A DNA stretch of 64,000 bases from Mycolicibacterium mengxianglii. GTDB taxonomy: Bacteria > Actinomycetota > Actinomycetes > Mycobacteriales > Mycobacteriaceae. Where the stretch lies: positions 5,022,001-5,086,000 of the forward strand of contig NZ_CP065373.1 of assembly GCF_015710575.1 (NCBI RefSeq), written 5' to 3'. Under the pieces are notes generated by a model. It saw only the letters and a list, made by a program, of their open reading frames with translations, was not told the origin of the DNA and searched no databases. Positions 1-8,818 of the stretch are shown piece by piece. A program made the translations under genes and the position numbers. How positions within the stretch are numbered: position 1 is the first letter of the stretch; the number at the start of each line of letters is the position of its first letter.

Positions 1-1061
1 GAAATCTTGTTGGTGTCGTAGAACGGCAGCGACGAGGCCACCTTGTCGATGTCGACGACCTCGACCGATGGGCCGTCGGCCTCGGTGAGTTCACGCGAGA
101 GCCGCTGCCAGCGGAACTGCAGATACCCCTTGCCGTGGCCGAGGGTTTCACACCAGTTGGTCACGCCGGGATTGGCGTCCGCCACCACGATCCGAATCTT
201 GCCGTCCGGATCAGCTTGAGCCTGGGTGCCGTTCAGAGACGTCTGGTGGTTGATGTAGTCCAGCGAGATGTACCACAGGCTGCCCAGTTGGAAGCCCAGA
301 TAAGGCGCATCGGTCACGGGCAGCGTGATGATCATGGCCTGGTCGGCGGTCAGATCGAAGCGCCCCACCGACGAGTACTGCGTGGCGAGCCCGCCTGGGG
401 TCAACCGGGGCGCGACCATCGTGTTGACCGGAAGATTGTCGTAGAACCACTGCGGGAACTGCAGCCAGGTCTTGACCCGCTGAACGAGCTGCTTGCCGGC
501 TACGGCGTAGCGCTTCTCGATCAGCGCCTTGGTCAACGGGGGTGGTGCCGTACCGGCGGTGTCGGTGCGGGCAACACTGATGAAGCCACGTTGAGCCGAC
601 CAGTCGTTGTAGACCTCGCGAACCAGCAACTGCGACGGGCTGTTCGGGGTCACCCGCCATTCGAACGTGCCGTCAGCGGCGATCTCGAGCTCGCGGTCGT
701 CGAAGGCGGCCTGGCTGGCCGGCACATTGTTGTCGGTGTAGTCACCCCCCAGCATCTGAAAGCTCAGATCCGTGGTGGTTCCCCGCTTACCGGTGACGAC
801 GTACTCGTGCCCGGGCTGGACCCGCGTGCCGAAATACAGGGTGTCCGGGTTGTCCAGCCCCATCTTGGTGAACGGGCCCGTGCCTGACTGCATGAACGGA
901 TGATCCCGGTCATAGTCGAAGGCCAGGTGCGTACAACCTGCTATACACCCCGCCAAGTACTGCAGTCCTTCCAGCAGGTCAGCCTCGGATTCGATGAAAG
1001 GTGCTGCGGCGACCAGTTTCTCGGCTTCGCCGATCGCCTCGGCCAGGGGCTGCGAATACAT
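1..1061 (-). CDS. DUF1214-domain protein (Rv3531c-like), 3' end cut by window edge
   Basis: The minus strand is open from an ATG at 1061 to the left edge, about 353 residues, with no stop; the protein begins MYSQPLAEAIGEAEKLV. A GAGAGG ribosome-binding site lies about 10 nt before the ATG. The middle and C-terminal parts carry the aromatic, beta-rich pattern of DUF1214 proteins (VREVYNDW, FPQWFYDNLP, LGSLWYISLDY). The biochemical function of the family is unknown. In M. tuberculosis a protein of this type (Rv3531c) lies beside the hsa genes, and here the gene faces an IclR regulator across a perfect KstR box, so steroid-linked expression is inferred. Apparent plus-strand frames over the same bases are shadows. 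Confidence 0.75.
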   Translation of the reverse strand, partial: MYSQPLAEAIGEAEKLVAAAPFIESEADLLEGLQYLAGCIAGCTHLAFDYDRDHPFMQSGTGPFTKMGLDNPDTLYFGTRVQPGHEYVVTGKRGTTTDLSFQMLGGDYTDNNVPASQAAFDDRELEIAADGTFEWRVTPNSPSQLLVREVYNDWSAQRGFISVARTDTAGTAPPPLTKALIEKRYAVAGKQLVQRVKTWLQFPQWFYDNLPVNTMVAPRLTPGGLATQYSSVGRFDLTADQAMIITLPVTDAPYLGFQLGSLWYISLDYINHQTSLNGTQAQADPDGKIRIVVADANPGVTNWCETLGHGKGYLQFRWQRLSRELTEADGPSVEVVDIDKVASSLPFYDTNKI

Positions 1062-1121
1062 TCGATGATCATCCTCTCGGTCCACTATTGGACCGCAGTG
1101 GTAGAGTTTCCGACCTGACAC

Positions 1122-1135
1122 TAGAACGTGTTCTA
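1122..1135. promoter_or_regulatory. KstR operator between DUF1214 gene and iclR-type gene
   Basis: TAGAACGTGTTCTA is a perfect 14-bp palindrome matching the published KstR consensus TnnAACnnGTTnnA. It lies 60 bp before the DUF1214 start and 26 bp before the regulator start, so it could repress both divergent genes until a cholesterol-derived CoA thioester releases KstR. Confidence 0.9.
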
Positions 1136-1161
1136 AATCGAGTCAACGTCCGTGAACGGCG

Positions 1162-2076
1162 GTGCAGACACTCATGGCGATTCCGGAGCCGGGTCGATCC
1201 TCCCCGCCCACCGAGCGGGTGGTGGCCGTATTGGAATTCCTGGCCGCGCACCCCCAGGACAGCTTCGGACTCTCCGACCTGAGCCGGCGGACCGGACTGA
1301 GTAAACCGACCTGCCTGGGCATCGTCACCACACTGGCCGAACGCGGATATCTGTTGCGCGACTCCGTGGACAAGACCTACCGGCTCGGTCCGGCGCTGAT
1401 CGCGCTCGGGCACACCGCCCAGGAGTCGCTGCGGGTCAGCCCCGCCGCCCGAGACGAATTGCGCCGGTTGTCCGGAAGCTGCCACACCACAGCCGCGCTG
1501 TCGGCAGTGGTCGACGAGCGGATCACCCTGCTGGAAGTGGTCGCACCACCGGGCGTCGACATCGGCGTCCGCGTCGGCCAGAGCTATCCGTTCGCCCCGC
1601 CGGTGGGGTTGATGTTCGTGCTGTGGGACGACGAGGCGCTACGGCGGTGGCTGATCAAGGAACCCACCATTCCGCTGCGGACCGACACCCGGCGTCTCGA
1701 CCGGGTGATCGCCGAATGCCGCACAACCGGATATCTGGTCGAGCGCCTCACCCCCGGCGGGCGACGACTGTACGGGCTGATGGCCGGCATGTCCTCGACC
1801 CTGCCTGACGAGCTGCGGGCGCTGCTCGGCGAGCTGATCTCCGATATCGGCGAGCGGGTCTACCTGCGCAGTGAGGCCGGCACTGCCAAGCGACACGATG
1901 TCAGCGTGATCTCAGCACCGGTGTACGACCATCACTGCCGGCAGGTGATGGTGGTGTCGCTGCAGATCGGGCGGGCGCTGACCGACGCCGAGATCGGCAG
2001 GCACGCCAAGAACCTCCTCGTCACCGCTGCGGCGCTGACCACACAACTGGGCGGCCGCAGCCCCACCGTCAGCTGA
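1162..2076 (+). CDS. IclR-family transcriptional regulator
   Basis: A 304-residue protein with the IclR layout: an N-terminal winged helix-turn-helix (about residues 20-85, with SDLSRRTGLSKPTCLGIVTT as recognition region) followed by a GAF-like effector domain (about 95-290, containing DIGVRVGQSYPFAPPVGLMF and a late CRQVMVVSLQIGR strand). The start shown is GTG at 1162; an in-frame ATG at 1174 is an equally good choice. The gene sits just downstream of a perfect KstR box, which places it in the steroid regulon. It converges on recQ with an 8-bp overlap of the 3' ends. Its own targets and ligand cannot be read from the sequence. Confidence 0.88.
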   Translation: MQTLMAIPEPGRSSPPTERVVAVLEFLAAHPQDSFGLSDLSRRTGLSKPTCLGIVTTLAERGYLLRDSVDKTYRLGPALIALGHTAQESLRVSPAARDELRRLSGSCHTTAALSAVVDERITLLEVVAPPGVDIGVRVGQSYPFAPPVGLMFVLWDDEALRRWLIKEPTIPLRTDTRRLDRVIAECRTTGYLVERLTPGGRRLYGLMAGMSSTLPDELRALLGELISDIGERVYLRSEAGTAKRHDVSVISAPVYDHHCRQVMVVSLQIGRALTDAEIGRHAKNLLVTAAALTTQLGGRSPTVS

Positions 2077-4159
2077 CGCTGGCCAGCGCGAACGGCAGCA
2101 CAGCCGGCGCACCCGCCTGCCGTACGGCCCTGGCCGCCATCGTCAGTGTCCACCCGCTGTCAGTCACGTCATCAACCAACAACACCGGCCCGGCCACCTC
2201 CCCGATATCCGGTCGCATCCACGAACCATCAAGGCCCGCAACACGATACGCGGAGTTCGCCGCGGTCACCGGCCGCCTCTCCGGCGCGTACCGCAGGATT
2301 CCCAAATTGGTGAGCCTGCCGAGTTGAGCAAGCTGATCCACCAGCGAGCCGATGAGCACCGGGTGCCGTTCGGAGTCCAGACCCAGCACAGCGACGGGCC
2401 GCTGGTCCCAGTCCCAGGCAGCCAGCACCTCGACCGCGGCGCGCACCATGACCTCAGGCACCGGGGCGTCGTCGCCGTCCAGCACGCGGCGTAACCGCTC
2501 GCCCCAGCCGAGGTCGGTCAGCCGCCCGATGACGCGGCCAGGTGCGGGGCCGTCGGCGATGCGCCCGGACAGGGGCACCCCGATCTTCGACAGCCCCGTG
2601 GGCCACTGCTTGCGCGGGGTGATCTCGACCCCCGGACGCAGCAGTCGAGACTGCATGTCCTCGAGTGCCCCCGCGTCCACCTCTGCGGTGAACGTCCCGC
2701 CCGCACAGTTGTCGCAGCGGCCACAACGCTCGTCGGGCGCAAGCTCGGGGTCGTCGAGTTGTCCACGCAGAAAAGACATTCGGCATCCGGTGGTGGTCTG
2801 ATACTCGAGCATCGCCTGTTGCTCGCGCCGGCGCGCCTCATCGAGATTGCGGTAGCGCTGCTCGTCATAACTCCATGACTGGCCGGTGCTGACCCAACCG
2901 CCCTTGACGCGGCGCACCGCCCCGTCGACGTCGAGCACTTTGAGCACCATCTCGAGCCGGGTACGGCCCAGGTCCACCAGCGGCTCGAGTGCCGGCGTCG
3001 ACTGCGCCCGGTCCGGGTCGAGTGCGGCAATGACGTTGCGCACCATAGCTTCCGATGGGAACGCCACCGAAGCGAAGTAACGCCATACATCTTGGTCCTC
3101 CCGACCGGGCAGCAGCACCACCTCGGCACTGTCGGTGGACCGGCCGGCGCGTCCAACCTGCTGGTAGTACGCGATCGGCGAGGACGGAGCGCCCAAGTGG
3201 ACGACGAAACCCAGATCAGGTTTGTCGAATCCCATACCGAGCGCCGAGGTGGCCACCAGCGCCTTCACCCGGTTGGCCAGCAGGTCGGCCTCGAGCTGTT
3301 CACGCTCGGCGGCCTCGGTGGCGCCGGTGTACGCCGCGACCTGAAATCCCTGTTCGCGCAGCAACGCGGCCAGGTCATGCGCCTGCGCCACGGTGAGGGT
3401 GTAGATGATGCCCGAGCCCGGCAGGGCATTCAGCTGAGCGGCGATCCAGGCCGCCCGTTGCGCACCGCCGCCGGCCTGCACCACCGACAACCGCAGCGAC
3501 TGCCGATCCAGGCCGCCCCGCAGCACCAGCGTGTCCGCCCCGGACCGGGATCCCCCGACACCCAACTGCTCGGCGACGTCGGCCACTACCCGGTCATTGG
3601 CGGTGGCGGTGGTGGCCAGCACCGGGATGCCGCTGCCCAGCTCGGCGAGCAGCGTCCGGATCCGGCGGTAGTCAGGCCGGAAGTCGTGGCCCCAATCGGA
3701 GACGCAGTGCGCCTCGTCGACGACCAGCAGCCCCGCATCGGCAGCCAGGGCCGGCAGCACGCTGTCGCGGAAATCCGGGTTGTTCAACCGCTCGGGGCTG
3801 ACCAGCAGAACATCCAGGTCGCCGCTTTTGACCTGCTGATGAACCTCGTCCCAGTCGGCGACATTGCTGGAATTGATGGTGGCGGCCCGTACCCCGGCAC
3901 GCTCGGCGGCGGCGACCTGGTTGCGCATCAATGCCAGCAGCGGCGAGACGATGACGGTCGGACCGTGGCCGGCGGCACGTAGGAGTTTGGCGGCGATGAA
4001 GTACACCGCCGATTTGCCCCACCCGGTGCGCTGCACCACCAGAGCGCGTTTGCGCTGCACCACCAGAGCCTCGATGGCGGTCCACTGGTCATCGCGCAGC
4101 TGGGCGCTGGGTCCGGCCAGCTGCTCCAGGATCGACTGGGCGTCTTCTCGGGTGACCAT
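2069..4159 (-). CDS. recQ: RecQ-family ATP-dependent DNA helicase with C-terminal phosphoribosyltransferase-like domain
   Basis: 696 residues. N-terminal superfamily 2 helicase: Walker A-like RTGWGKSAVY near residue 45, DEAH box in VVDEAHCVSDWGHDFRP near 150, motif VI QVGRAGRS near 330. A RecQ zinc-binding region follows (CRMSFL...CGRCDNC, about 455-485). Instead of ending with RQC/HRDC domains, the protein continues into a segment whose last 60 residues contain VLLVDDVTDSGWTL, the PRPP-loop pattern of type I phosphoribosyltransferases. RecQ unwinds DNA 3' to 5' during repair. It has no obvious tie to the steroid genes and is probably a conserved neighbour. Confidence 0.92.
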   Translation of the reverse strand: MVTREDAQSILEQLAGPSAQLRDDQWTAIEALVVQRKRALVVQRTGWGKSAVYFIAAKLLRAAGHGPTVIVSPLLALMRNQVAAAERAGVRAATINSSNVADWDEVHQQVKSGDLDVLLVSPERLNNPDFRDSVLPALAADAGLLVVDEAHCVSDWGHDFRPDYRRIRTLLAELGSGIPVLATTATANDRVVADVAEQLGVGGSRSGADTLVLRGGLDRQSLRLSVVQAGGGAQRAAWIAAQLNALPGSGIIYTLTVAQAHDLAALLREQGFQVAAYTGATEAAEREQLEADLLANRVKALVATSALGMGFDKPDLGFVVHLGAPSSPIAYYQQVGRAGRSTDSAEVVLLPGREDQDVWRYFASVAFPSEAMVRNVIAALDPDRAQSTPALEPLVDLGRTRLEMVLKVLDVDGAVRRVKGGWVSTGQSWSYDEQRYRNLDEARRREQQAMLEYQTTTGCRMSFLRGQLDDPELAPDERCGRCDNCAGGTFTAEVDAGALEDMQSRLLRPGVEITPRKQWPTGLSKIGVPLSGRIADGPAPGRVIGRLTDLGWGERLRRVLDGDDAPVPEVMVRAAVEVLAAWDWDQRPVAVLGLDSERHPVLIGSLVDQLAQLGRLTNLGILRYAPERRPVTAANSAYRVAGLDGSWMRPDIGEVAGPVLLVDDVTDSGWTLTMAARAVRQAGAPAVLPFALASVS

Positions 4160-4278
4160 CGGTCAAGGATGCCCGGTCGGTATGACACCGCCGGTCACCG
4201 ACCCTGATCGGCCAACAACGTCCGACGGATGCAACCACCGCCACCATCCAAACCACAAGACGACGACGAACCACCCTT

Positions 4279-5334
4279 CTAGGTTGCCGAGGCAGCGTCC
4301 ATTTCCCGCTTGATCTCCAGCGCGATGTCGATGAGCTGGTCCTCCTGGCCGCCGATGAGCTTGCGCTGCCCTGCGCGGTGCAGGAGCTTGTGGGCGGGCA
4401 CGCCGTAGCGCTCGGACTGGCGGATGGCGTGCTTGAGGAAGCTCGAGTACACCCCCGAGTAGCCCATGATCAGCGCGTTGCGGTCCAGCAGGCACTCCTG
4501 CGGCATGGCCGGCGCGACCACCTCTTCGGCGGCATCGGCAATGTCGAAGAAGTCGATACCGGTCTTGACGCCGATCTTGTCGAATACCCCGATCAGCGCC
4601 TCCACCGGTGCGTTACCCGCACCGGCTCCGAACCGCCGGCAGGAGCCGTCGATCTGCTTCGCGCCGGCGCGCACGGCCTCGATCGAGTTGGCCACGCCCA
4701 GACCCAGGTTTTCGTGGCCGTGGAAGCCCACCTGGGCGTCGTCTCCGAGTTCAGCGACCAATGCGGCCACGCGATCAGCGACACCATCGAGCACCAGTGC
4801 ACCCGCGGAGTCGACCACGTAGACACACTGGCAGCCGGCGTCGGCCATGATGCGGGCCTGGGCGGCCAGCTTCTCCGGCGGAAGAGTGTGGCTCATCATC
4901 AAAAAGCCCACGGTTTCCAGCCCCAACTCACGGGCCAACCCGAAATGCTGGATGGAGACGTCGGCTTCGGTGCAGTGGGTCGCGATGCGGCAGATCGAAC
5001 CGCCGTTGTTCTGCGCCTCCTTGATGTCCTCCTTGGTGCCGACACCGGGCAGCATCAGGAAGGCGATCTTCGCGTCCTTGGCCGTCTCTGCGGCCAGTTT
5101 GATCAGCTCCTGTTCCGGGGTCTTGGAGAACCCGTAGTTGAAACTCGACCCACCCAGACCGTCACCGTGGGTGACCTCGATGACCGGCACGCCTGCGGAA
5201 TCCAGCGCCGCCACGATGGCACCGACTTCATCCTTGGTGAACTGATGCCGCTTGTGGTGTGACCCGTCGCGCAGGGAAGTGTCCGTCATCCGGATGTCCC
5301 ACATGGGGTCGAAGTAAATTCCGTCGATACTCAT
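4279..5334 (-). CDS. hsaF: 4-hydroxy-2-oxohexanoate/4-hydroxy-2-oxovalerate aldolase HsaF
   Basis: 351 residues of the DmpG/HMG-CoA lyase-like aldolase family. Metal and catalytic motifs are visible: [14 protein letters not shown] near residue 17 (metal Asp, catalytic Arg and His) and the paired His of [15 protein letters not shown] near 200. The enzyme cleaves 4-hydroxy-2-oxohexanoate to pyruvate and propionaldehyde, the aldehyde passing directly to HsaG through a protein tunnel. Its ATG overlaps the hsaG stop by 4 nt (ATGA), so the two are translationally coupled. It is the last gene of the hsaE-G-F operon and corresponds to Rv3534c of M. tuberculosis. Confidence 0.95.
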   Translation of the reverse strand: MSIDGIYFDPMWDIRMTDTSLRDGSHHKRHQFTKDEVGAIVAALDSAGVPVIEVTHGDGLGGSSFNYGFSKTPEQELIKLAAETAKDAKIAFLMLPGVGTKEDIKEAQNNGGSICRIATHCTEADVSIQHFGLARELGLETVGFLMMSHTLPPEKLAAQARIMADAGCQCVYVVDSAGALVLDGVADRVAALVAELGDDAQVGFHGHENLGLGVANSIEAVRAGAKQIDGSCRRFGAGAGNAPVEALIGVFDKIGVKTGIDFFDIADAAEEVVAPAMPQECLLDRNALIMGYSGVYSSFLKHAIRQSERYGVPAHKLLHRAGQRKLIGGQEDQLIDIALEIKREMDAASAT

Positions 5335-6263
5335 GCGTGACCTCCAGTAGTCGCGGCAAGTACTTCCTTTGCGATCTCCTCGCCCACCTTGGTGGCCGCG
5401 GCGGTCATGATGTCCAGATTTCCAGCGTAGGGCGGCAGATAGTCCCCGGCACCTTCCACTTCGATGAAGGTGGTGACCACGGCCTGCCCACCGGAGTTCA
5501 TCGACGGATCGTCGAACTGCGGTTCGTTGAGAAGTCGGTAGCCGGGCACGTACGTCTGCACCTCGGCCACCACGTCCTTGATGGACTGGGTGATGGCGTC
5601 GCGGTCCGCATCCTCGGGAATGGCGCAGAAGATGGTGTCCCGCATGATCATCGGAGGATCAGCCGGATTCAGGATGATGATCGCCTTACCCCGCTTGGCT
5701 CCGCCGATGTTCTGTACCCCGGCACTGGTGGTCTTGGTGAACTCATCGATGTTGGCCCGAGTACCCGGGCCGGCGGACGCGGAGGACACAGACGCCACGA
5801 TCTCGCCGTACGGCACCTCTGAACCTTGTGCTTTGACAGCACGGCTCACCGCGTAGACGATCGGGATGGTCGCTTGCCCACCGCAGGTCACCATGTTCAC
5901 GTTGGGCGCATCCAGATGCTCGCGCAGGTTGGCCGGCGGAATGACACCGGGGCCGACGGCCGCAGGCGTCAGGTCGATCGCCCGGATGCCCGCCTCGGCG
6001 TACCGCGGAGCCGCATCGCGGTGCACGTAGGCGCTGGTTGCCTCGAAGACCAGATCCGGCTTCTCATTCAGACCGAGGAGCCAGTCGACTCCCTCGTGGG
6101 AGGTCTCCAGACCCAATTTGCGCGCCCGGGCCAGTCCCTCGCTCTCGGGGTCGATCCCGATCATCCAGCGCGGTTCCAGCCATTCCGAGCGCAACAACTT
6201 GTAGAGCAGATCGGTACTGATGTTGCCGGAACCGACAATCGCCACTGTCGCCTTATCAGGCAT
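5331..6263 (-). CDS. hsaG: Acylating acetaldehyde/propionaldehyde dehydrogenase HsaG
   Basis: 310 residues of the DmpF/BphJ family. The N terminus is a Rossmann fold ([11 protein letters not shown], residues 7-17) and the catalytic cysteine is C127 in [12 protein letters not shown]. It converts propionaldehyde plus CoA and NAD+ to propionyl-CoA, acting in a complex with the HsaF aldolase. A CoA-linked product (propionyl-CoA) then enters central metabolism. It lies between hsaE (14-nt gap) and hsaF (4-nt overlap) in one operon, corresponding to Rv3535c. Confidence 0.95.
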   Translation of the reverse strand: MPDKATVAIVGSGNISTDLLYKLLRSEWLEPRWMIGIDPESEGLARARKLGLETSHEGVDWLLGLNEKPDLVFEATSAYVHRDAAPRYAEAGIRAIDLTPAAVGPGVIPPANLREHLDAPNVNMVTCGGQATIPIVYAVSRAVKAQGSEVPYGEIVASVSSASAGPGTRANIDEFTKTTSAGVQNIGGAKRGKAIIILNPADPPMIMRDTIFCAIPEDADRDAITQSIKDVVAEVQTYVPGYRLLNEPQFDDPSMNSGGQAVVTTFIEVEGAGDYLPPYAGNLDIMTAAATKVGEEIAKEVLAATTGGHA

Positions 6264-6276
6264 AACAAACCCCTTG

Positions 6277-7062
6277 CTATTCGAAAGTCAGCTTGACTGA
6301 ACCCAACCCGGCGAAGTCAGCGACGAAATGGTCACCGGGATGTGCATCTATCGCTCTGGTGCACGAGCCGGGAAGCACCACGTCGCCGGCCTTCAACCGG
6401 ACGCCGAAACTGTCGACCTTGCGCGCGAGCCAGGCCACCGCGGTGACGGGGTTGCCCAGCACCGCATCGCTACGACCCTCGGCGATCACCTCGCCATTAC
6501 AACGCAGCACTGCATCGATGGCCTTGATGTCAATGTCTTTGGGAGACACCCGTTCCTCACCGAGCACCCAGCCTGCCGAGGATGCGTTGTCGGCGATGGT
6601 GTCACACAGTTTGATCTTCCAGTCCTTGATCCGGGTATCGATCAGTTCGATCGACGGGACGAAGGCTGCCGTGGCGGCGAGCACGTCGTCCTCGGTGCAC
6701 CCGGCGCCGGGCAGATCGTCGGCGAGGATGAATCCGACCTCGACCTCCACCCGGGGGTAGAGGAACTTCGACACCGGAACCGGTTTGTCCTGATATACCG
6801 CCATGTCGTCGAGCAGATGTCCGTAGTCGGGCTCGTCGACGTTCATCATCTTCTGCATCGCGGCGCTGGAGAGCCCGACCTTGTGGCCCACCACCTTGGC
6901 GCCCCCGGCGACCCGCTGACGGATGTTGATCAGCTGGATCTCGTAAGCATCGACAACGTCGATATCGGGATGTGCGTTGGTCAGCGGATCGATCGGCACT
7001 CGACTGCGCTCGGCCTGCGCCAGGTCGGCGGCGAGCTGCTCGCGGGTCTGTTCACCCAGCAT
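6277..7062 (-). CDS. hsaE: 2-hydroxyhexa-2,4-dienoate hydratase HsaE
   Basis: 261 residues, the length of Rv3536c, when started at [21 protein letters not shown] stands 9 nt upstream of this ATG. A longer frame reaching 7212 would run through the KstR operator and into kstD and is rejected. The protein is a 2-keto-4-pentenoate hydratase (FAH fold) with [15 protein letters not shown], the metal-ligand segment VEVEVGFIL and the C-terminal DVVLPGSC. It hydrates the dienoate released by HsaD from cholesterol rings A/B. It is the first gene of hsaE-G-F, transcribed from the promoter that carries the KstR box at 7120. Confidence 0.95.
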   Translation of the reverse strand: MLGEQTREQLAADLAQAERSRVPIDPLTNAHPDIDVVDAYEIQLINIRQRVAGGAKVVGHKVGLSSAAMQKMMNVDEPDYGHLLDDMAVYQDKPVPVSKFLYPRVEVEVGFILADDLPGAGCTEDDVLAATAAFVPSIELIDTRIKDWKIKLCDTIADNASSAGWVLGEERVSPKDIDIKAIDAVLRCNGEVIAEGRSDAVLGNPVTAVAWLARKVDSFGVRLKAGDVVLPGSCTRAIDAHPGDHFVADFAGLGSVKLTFE

Positions 7063-7119
7063 TTCGTGAATTCCCCTCACTTCTTTGACCGGGGCGGTTG
7101 TTCGCAGCCCGGGCAATTC

Positions 7120-7133
7120 TATAACGTGTTCTA
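7120..7133. promoter_or_regulatory. KstR operator between hsaE and kstD
   Basis: TATAACGTGTTCTA matches TnnAACnnGTTnnA at every fixed position. It ends one base before the kstD ATG (7135) and lies 58 bp before the hsaE ATG, so a single site can control both divergent operons. Confidence 0.92.
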
Positions 7134-7134
7134 C

Positions 7135-8817
7135 ATGACCGTTCAGGAGTTCGATGTCATCGTCGTCGGCAGTGGCGGCGCCGGCATGGTCGCTGCCCTC
7201 ACCGCCGCCCACCAGGGACTCTCAACATTAGTTGTTGAGAAGGCCCCACACTATGGTGGTTCCACTGCGCGGTCAGGTGGCGGCGTGTGGATCCCGAACA
7301 ACGAGATCCTCAAGCGTGACGGGGTCAAGGACAGCCCCGCCGCCGCGGCCGAATACCTGCACGCGATCATCGGCGATGTGGTCCCGGCGGAGAAGATCAA
7401 CACCTATCTGGACCGTGGCCCGGAGATGTTGTCGTTCGTGCTCGAGCACTCTCCGCTCAAGCTCTGCTGGGTACCGAACTACTCCGACTATTACCCAGAG
7501 ACCCCGGGTGGGAAGTCCTCGGGCCGGTCGGTGGAACCCAAGCCGTTCAATGCCAACAAGCTGGGCGCCGACCTTCCCGGTCTCGAGCCGCCGTACGGCA
7601 AGGTTCCGATGAACATGGTCGTCCTGCAGCAGGATTACGTGCGACTCAACCAGCTCAAGCGCCACCCGCGCGGAGTGCTGCGCAGCCTCAAGGTCGGCGT
7701 CCGCGCGACGTGGGGCAAAGTCACCGGGAAGAACCTCGTCGGCATGGGCCGTGCGCTGATCGCCCCACTGCGCATCGGTCTGCAGGAGGCGGGCGTACCG
7801 GTTCGCCTCAACACCGCCCTGACAGACCTCTTCGTCGAGGACGGTGTGGTTCGCGGTATCTACGTCCGTGACAGCAACGGACCCGAATCGGCTGAGCCCG
7901 AACTGATCCGGGTGCGCCGTGCGGTGATCCTCGGCAGCGGTGGGTTCGAGCACAACGAGCAGATGCGGGTGAAATACCAGCGCGCGCCGATCACCACCGA
8001 GTGGACCGTCGGCGCGAAGGCAAACACCGGTGACGGGATCGTCGCCGCCGAGAAGCTCGGTGCCGCATTGGATGTCATGGAAGACGCCTGGTGGGGCCCG
8101 ACCGTGCCCCTGCCCGGCGCACCCTGGTTCGCGCTCTCGGAGCGCAACTCCCCGGGCTCCATCATCGTCAACATGGCCGGCAAGCGATTCATGAACGAAT
8201 CGATGCCGTACGTCGAAGCCTGCCACCACATGTACGGCGGCGAGTACGGCCAGGGGCCCGGTCCCGGCGAGAACATCCCCGCCTGGCTGGTGTTCGACCA
8301 GCAGTACCGCGACCGCTACATCTTCGCCGGTCTGCAGCCGGGACAACGCATTCCGCGCAAATGGCTGGAGTCGGGTGTGATCATCAAGGCCGACACGCTC
8401 GAAGAGCTTGCCGAAAAGGCCGGTTTACCCGCCGCAGCCTTCAGCGAGACCGTCAACCGGTTCAACGGGTTCGCCCGGTCCGGGGTCGACGAGGACTTTC
8501 ACCGCGGCGAGAGCGCCTACGACCGCTACTACGGTGACCCCACCAACAAACCGAATCCCAACCTCGGTGAGATCAAGCACGGCCCGTTCTACGCAGCCAA
8601 GATGGTACCGGGTGATCTCGGCACCAAAGGCGGGATCGTCACCGATGTCCACGGCCGCGCGCTGCGTGACGACGGCTCGATCATCGAGGGCCTGTACGCC
8701 GCAGGTAACGTCAGCGCACCCGTCATGGGGCACACGTATCCCGGCCCCGGTGGGACCATCGGGCCAGCCATGACATTCGGCTACCTGGCTGCACTGCACA
8801 TCGCGGGAAAGAACTGA
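7135..8817 (+). CDS. kstD: 3-ketosteroid-delta1-dehydrogenase
   Basis: 560 residues, typical for KstD (Rv3537 class). FAD-binding Rossmann motif VIVVGSGGAGM at residues 8-18 and the C-terminal FAD/substrate segment GPGGTIGPAMTFGY. The enzyme desaturates the C1-C2 bond of 4-androstenedione-type steroids, allowing ring opening by the 9-alpha-hydroxylase. The ATG at 7135 begins MTVQEFDV. No Shine-Dalgarno sequence precedes it and the KstR box abuts it, which suggests a leaderless transcript. A much longer in-frame reading frame upstream overlaps hsaE on the other strand and is spurious. The hydratase gene follows after one base. Confidence 0.95.
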   Translation: MTVQEFDVIVVGSGGAGMVAALTAAHQGLSTLVVEKAPHYGGSTARSGGGVWIPNNEILKRDGVKDSPAAAAEYLHAIIGDVVPAEKINTYLDRGPEMLSFVLEHSPLKLCWVPNYSDYYPETPGGKSSGRSVEPKPFNANKLGADLPGLEPPYGKVPMNMVVLQQDYVRLNQLKRHPRGVLRSLKVGVRATWGKVTGKNLVGMGRALIAPLRIGLQEAGVPVRLNTALTDLFVEDGVVRGIYVRDSNGPESAEPELIRVRRAVILGSGGFEHNEQMRVKYQRAPITTEWTVGAKANTGDGIVAAEKLGAALDVMEDAWWGPTVPLPGAPWFALSERNSPGSIIVNMAGKRFMNESMPYVEACHHMYGGEYGQGPGPGENIPAWLVFDQQYRDRYIFAGLQPGQRIPRKWLESGVIIKADTLEELAEKAGLPAAAFSETVNRFNGFARSGVDEDFHRGESAYDRYYGDPTNKPNPNLGEIKHGPFYAAKMVPGDLGTKGGIVTDVHGRALRDDGSIIEGLYAAGNVSAPVMGHTYPGPGGTIGPAMTFGYLAALHIAGKN

Positions 8818-8818
8818 T

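Noticed and set aside
135..887. Long plus-strand reading frame of 250 codons
   Set aside because: It is antisense to the DUF1214 gene, whose minus-strand frame has family motifs, while the plus frame has none.
3092..3982. 296-codon plus-strand frame inside recQ
   Set aside because: Antisense to the helicase core motifs and lacking any family signature.
6328..7134. Upstream extension of kstD to a start at 6328
   Set aside because: It crosses hsaE and the KstR operator; KstD proteins begin at the Rossmann motif near 7135.
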